A stretch of 64,000 bases of DNA from CAXDOZ01 sp963991145 (GTDB lineage: Bacteria; Bacteroidota; Bacteroidia; Chitinophagales; JABDMM01). Below are positions 63,573 through 64,000 of the stretch, piece by piece (position 1 is the stretch's first letter; every line of letters starts with the position of its first letter). The translations under genes were made by a program, and so were the position numbers. Where the stretch lies: positions 1 to 64,000 of the forward strand of contig CAXDOZ010000001.1 in NCBI GenBank assembly GCA_963991145.1. Reading direction: 5' to 3'. The notes under the pieces were generated by a model, which saw only the letters and a list, made by a program, of their open reading frames with translations, made no database searches and had not been told where the DNA came from.

Positions 63573-64000
63573 ATGCTTGCCCTCTCAGATTATCTATACC
63601 CCTTTTACACCGTAGTACTGTTGATGTCAGTGCTCTTTTCGGTTTTGATTAATCGATTGATGCTGAAGTTCTCCACTAATCTGGGTGTTAGAAATAAGGA
63701 TAATATACAACAGGTGAGATGGTCATCAACCTCAAAACCCGCTCTAGGAGGAATCTCCTTTTTTATCATTTTTCTTATTTCAATCAGCCTTTTAGGAGCT
63801 ATCCCAACAGAGAATTCAGACGTTTTTGATCAAAGGGTACTTGGTATTGTAACAGCCTGTATTCTTGGATTCCTTTTGGGTCTGGCAGACGATGCATATA
63901 ACACTAATCCTCTTGTGAAATTTATTGGTCAGCTTACCTGTGCATTCATTTTGATCACAACAGGAGTGTCAATTGAATTAACAGGTATCGCCTCTGTGGA
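63573..64000 (+). CDS. WecA/MraY-family phosphoglycosyl transferase (3' truncated)
   Basis: The open frame starts two bases after the wzc stop and runs off the window after 142 codons. It encodes membrane helices, then QVRWSSTSKPALGGISFF, and GFLLGLADDAYNTNPLVKFIGQL, the conserved Asp-Asp motif of polyprenyl-phosphate N-acetylhexosamine-1-phosphate transferases (WecA, TagO, MraY family). It would start the repeat unit by loading the first HexNAc-1-phosphate on undecaprenyl phosphate in the inner membrane. Its location directly after wza-wzc supports the role as initiating enzyme for this locus, rather than cell-wall MraY. Confidence 0.85.
   Translation, partial: MLALSDYLYPFYTVVLLMSVLFSVLINRLMLKFSTNLGVRNKDNIQQVRWSSTSKPALGGISFFIIFLISISLLGAIPTENSDVFDQRVLGIVTACILGFLLGLADDAYNTNPLVKFIGQLTCAFILITTGVSIELTGIASV

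Noticed and set aside
1..64000. Transposases, integrases, att sites, tRNA or rRNA genes marking a mobile island
   Set aside because: None seen on either strand; transfer is suggested only by composition differences.

Overview
The window comes from a member of the Bacteroidota, most likely a free-living, possibly marine, flavobacterium-like organism. Four things point there: two type IX secretion (T9SS) cargo proteins with their characteristic C-terminal domains, a PorP/SprF-type outer-membrane protein, the gene order purN-purH-mreBCD-mrdA-rodA, and repeated matches to the Bacteroidota promoter element TAnnTTTG just upstream of genes. I see no rRNA, tRNA, insertion sequence or CRISPR array. 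No stretch longer than 300 bases lacks a gene.

Layout. (1) 1-3134: 3' part of a SprB-repeat surface adhesin with a gliding-motility-type C-terminal domain, followed by its PorP/SprF partner and a clear terminator. (2) 3403-11247, minus strand: the cell-shape operon (mreB, mreC, mreD, mrdA, rodA) behind the purine genes purN and purH. (3) 11332-63573 onward: about 52 kb of surface-glycan genes. It opens with a WecE-like aminotransferase and a giant 1,885-residue T9SS type A cargo protein on the opposite strand, then a Wzm/Wzt ABC exporter. Next come two sulfotransferases, a GDP-linked legionaminic-type amino-sugar set (LegB, LegC, NeuD-like acetyltransferase, PIG-L deacetylase, formyltransferase, PtmE-like nucleotidyltransferase), five glycosyltransferases and a third sulfotransferase (20.3-33.6 kb).

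(4) 33.6-39.0 kb makes GDP-deoxyhexoses: GDP-mannose 4,6-dehydratase, GDP-L-fucose synthase-like protein and a plant-like GDP-mannose 3,5-epimerase, plus two glycosyltransferases and a fourth sulfotransferase. (5) 40-51.7 kb holds a FemAB/GNAT-like protein, a polysaccharide-deacetylase-like protein, a carbamoyltransferase, an exosortase-family protein, a UDP-GlcNAc 2-epimerase, WbpE, WbpD, WbpB and a glutamine amidotransferase of the AsnB type. This combination resembles the Wbp/Vim pathway that in Porphyromonas gingivalis makes the sugar linking T9SS cargo to its lipid anchor. (6) 51.7-60.3 kb: uronate 4-epimerase, glycosyltransferases, methyltransferases, an RmlD-like reductase and an unassigned multi-pass membrane protein. 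(7) 60.3-64 kb: Wza lipoprotein, Wzc tyrosine kinase with an extraordinary Tyr-Gly tail, and the start of a WecA/MraY-type phosphoglycosyl transferase that runs off the window.

Taken together, the locus appears to build one or more sulfated, N-acylated and carbamoylated surface glycans containing fucose- and L-galactose-type sugars and di-N-acylated uronic acid derivatives. It contains both an ABC-type exporter and Wza/Wzc parts, but no recognisable Wzx flippase. The most interesting idea is that it carries the glycan anchor for T9SS cargo, including the giant protein it encodes.
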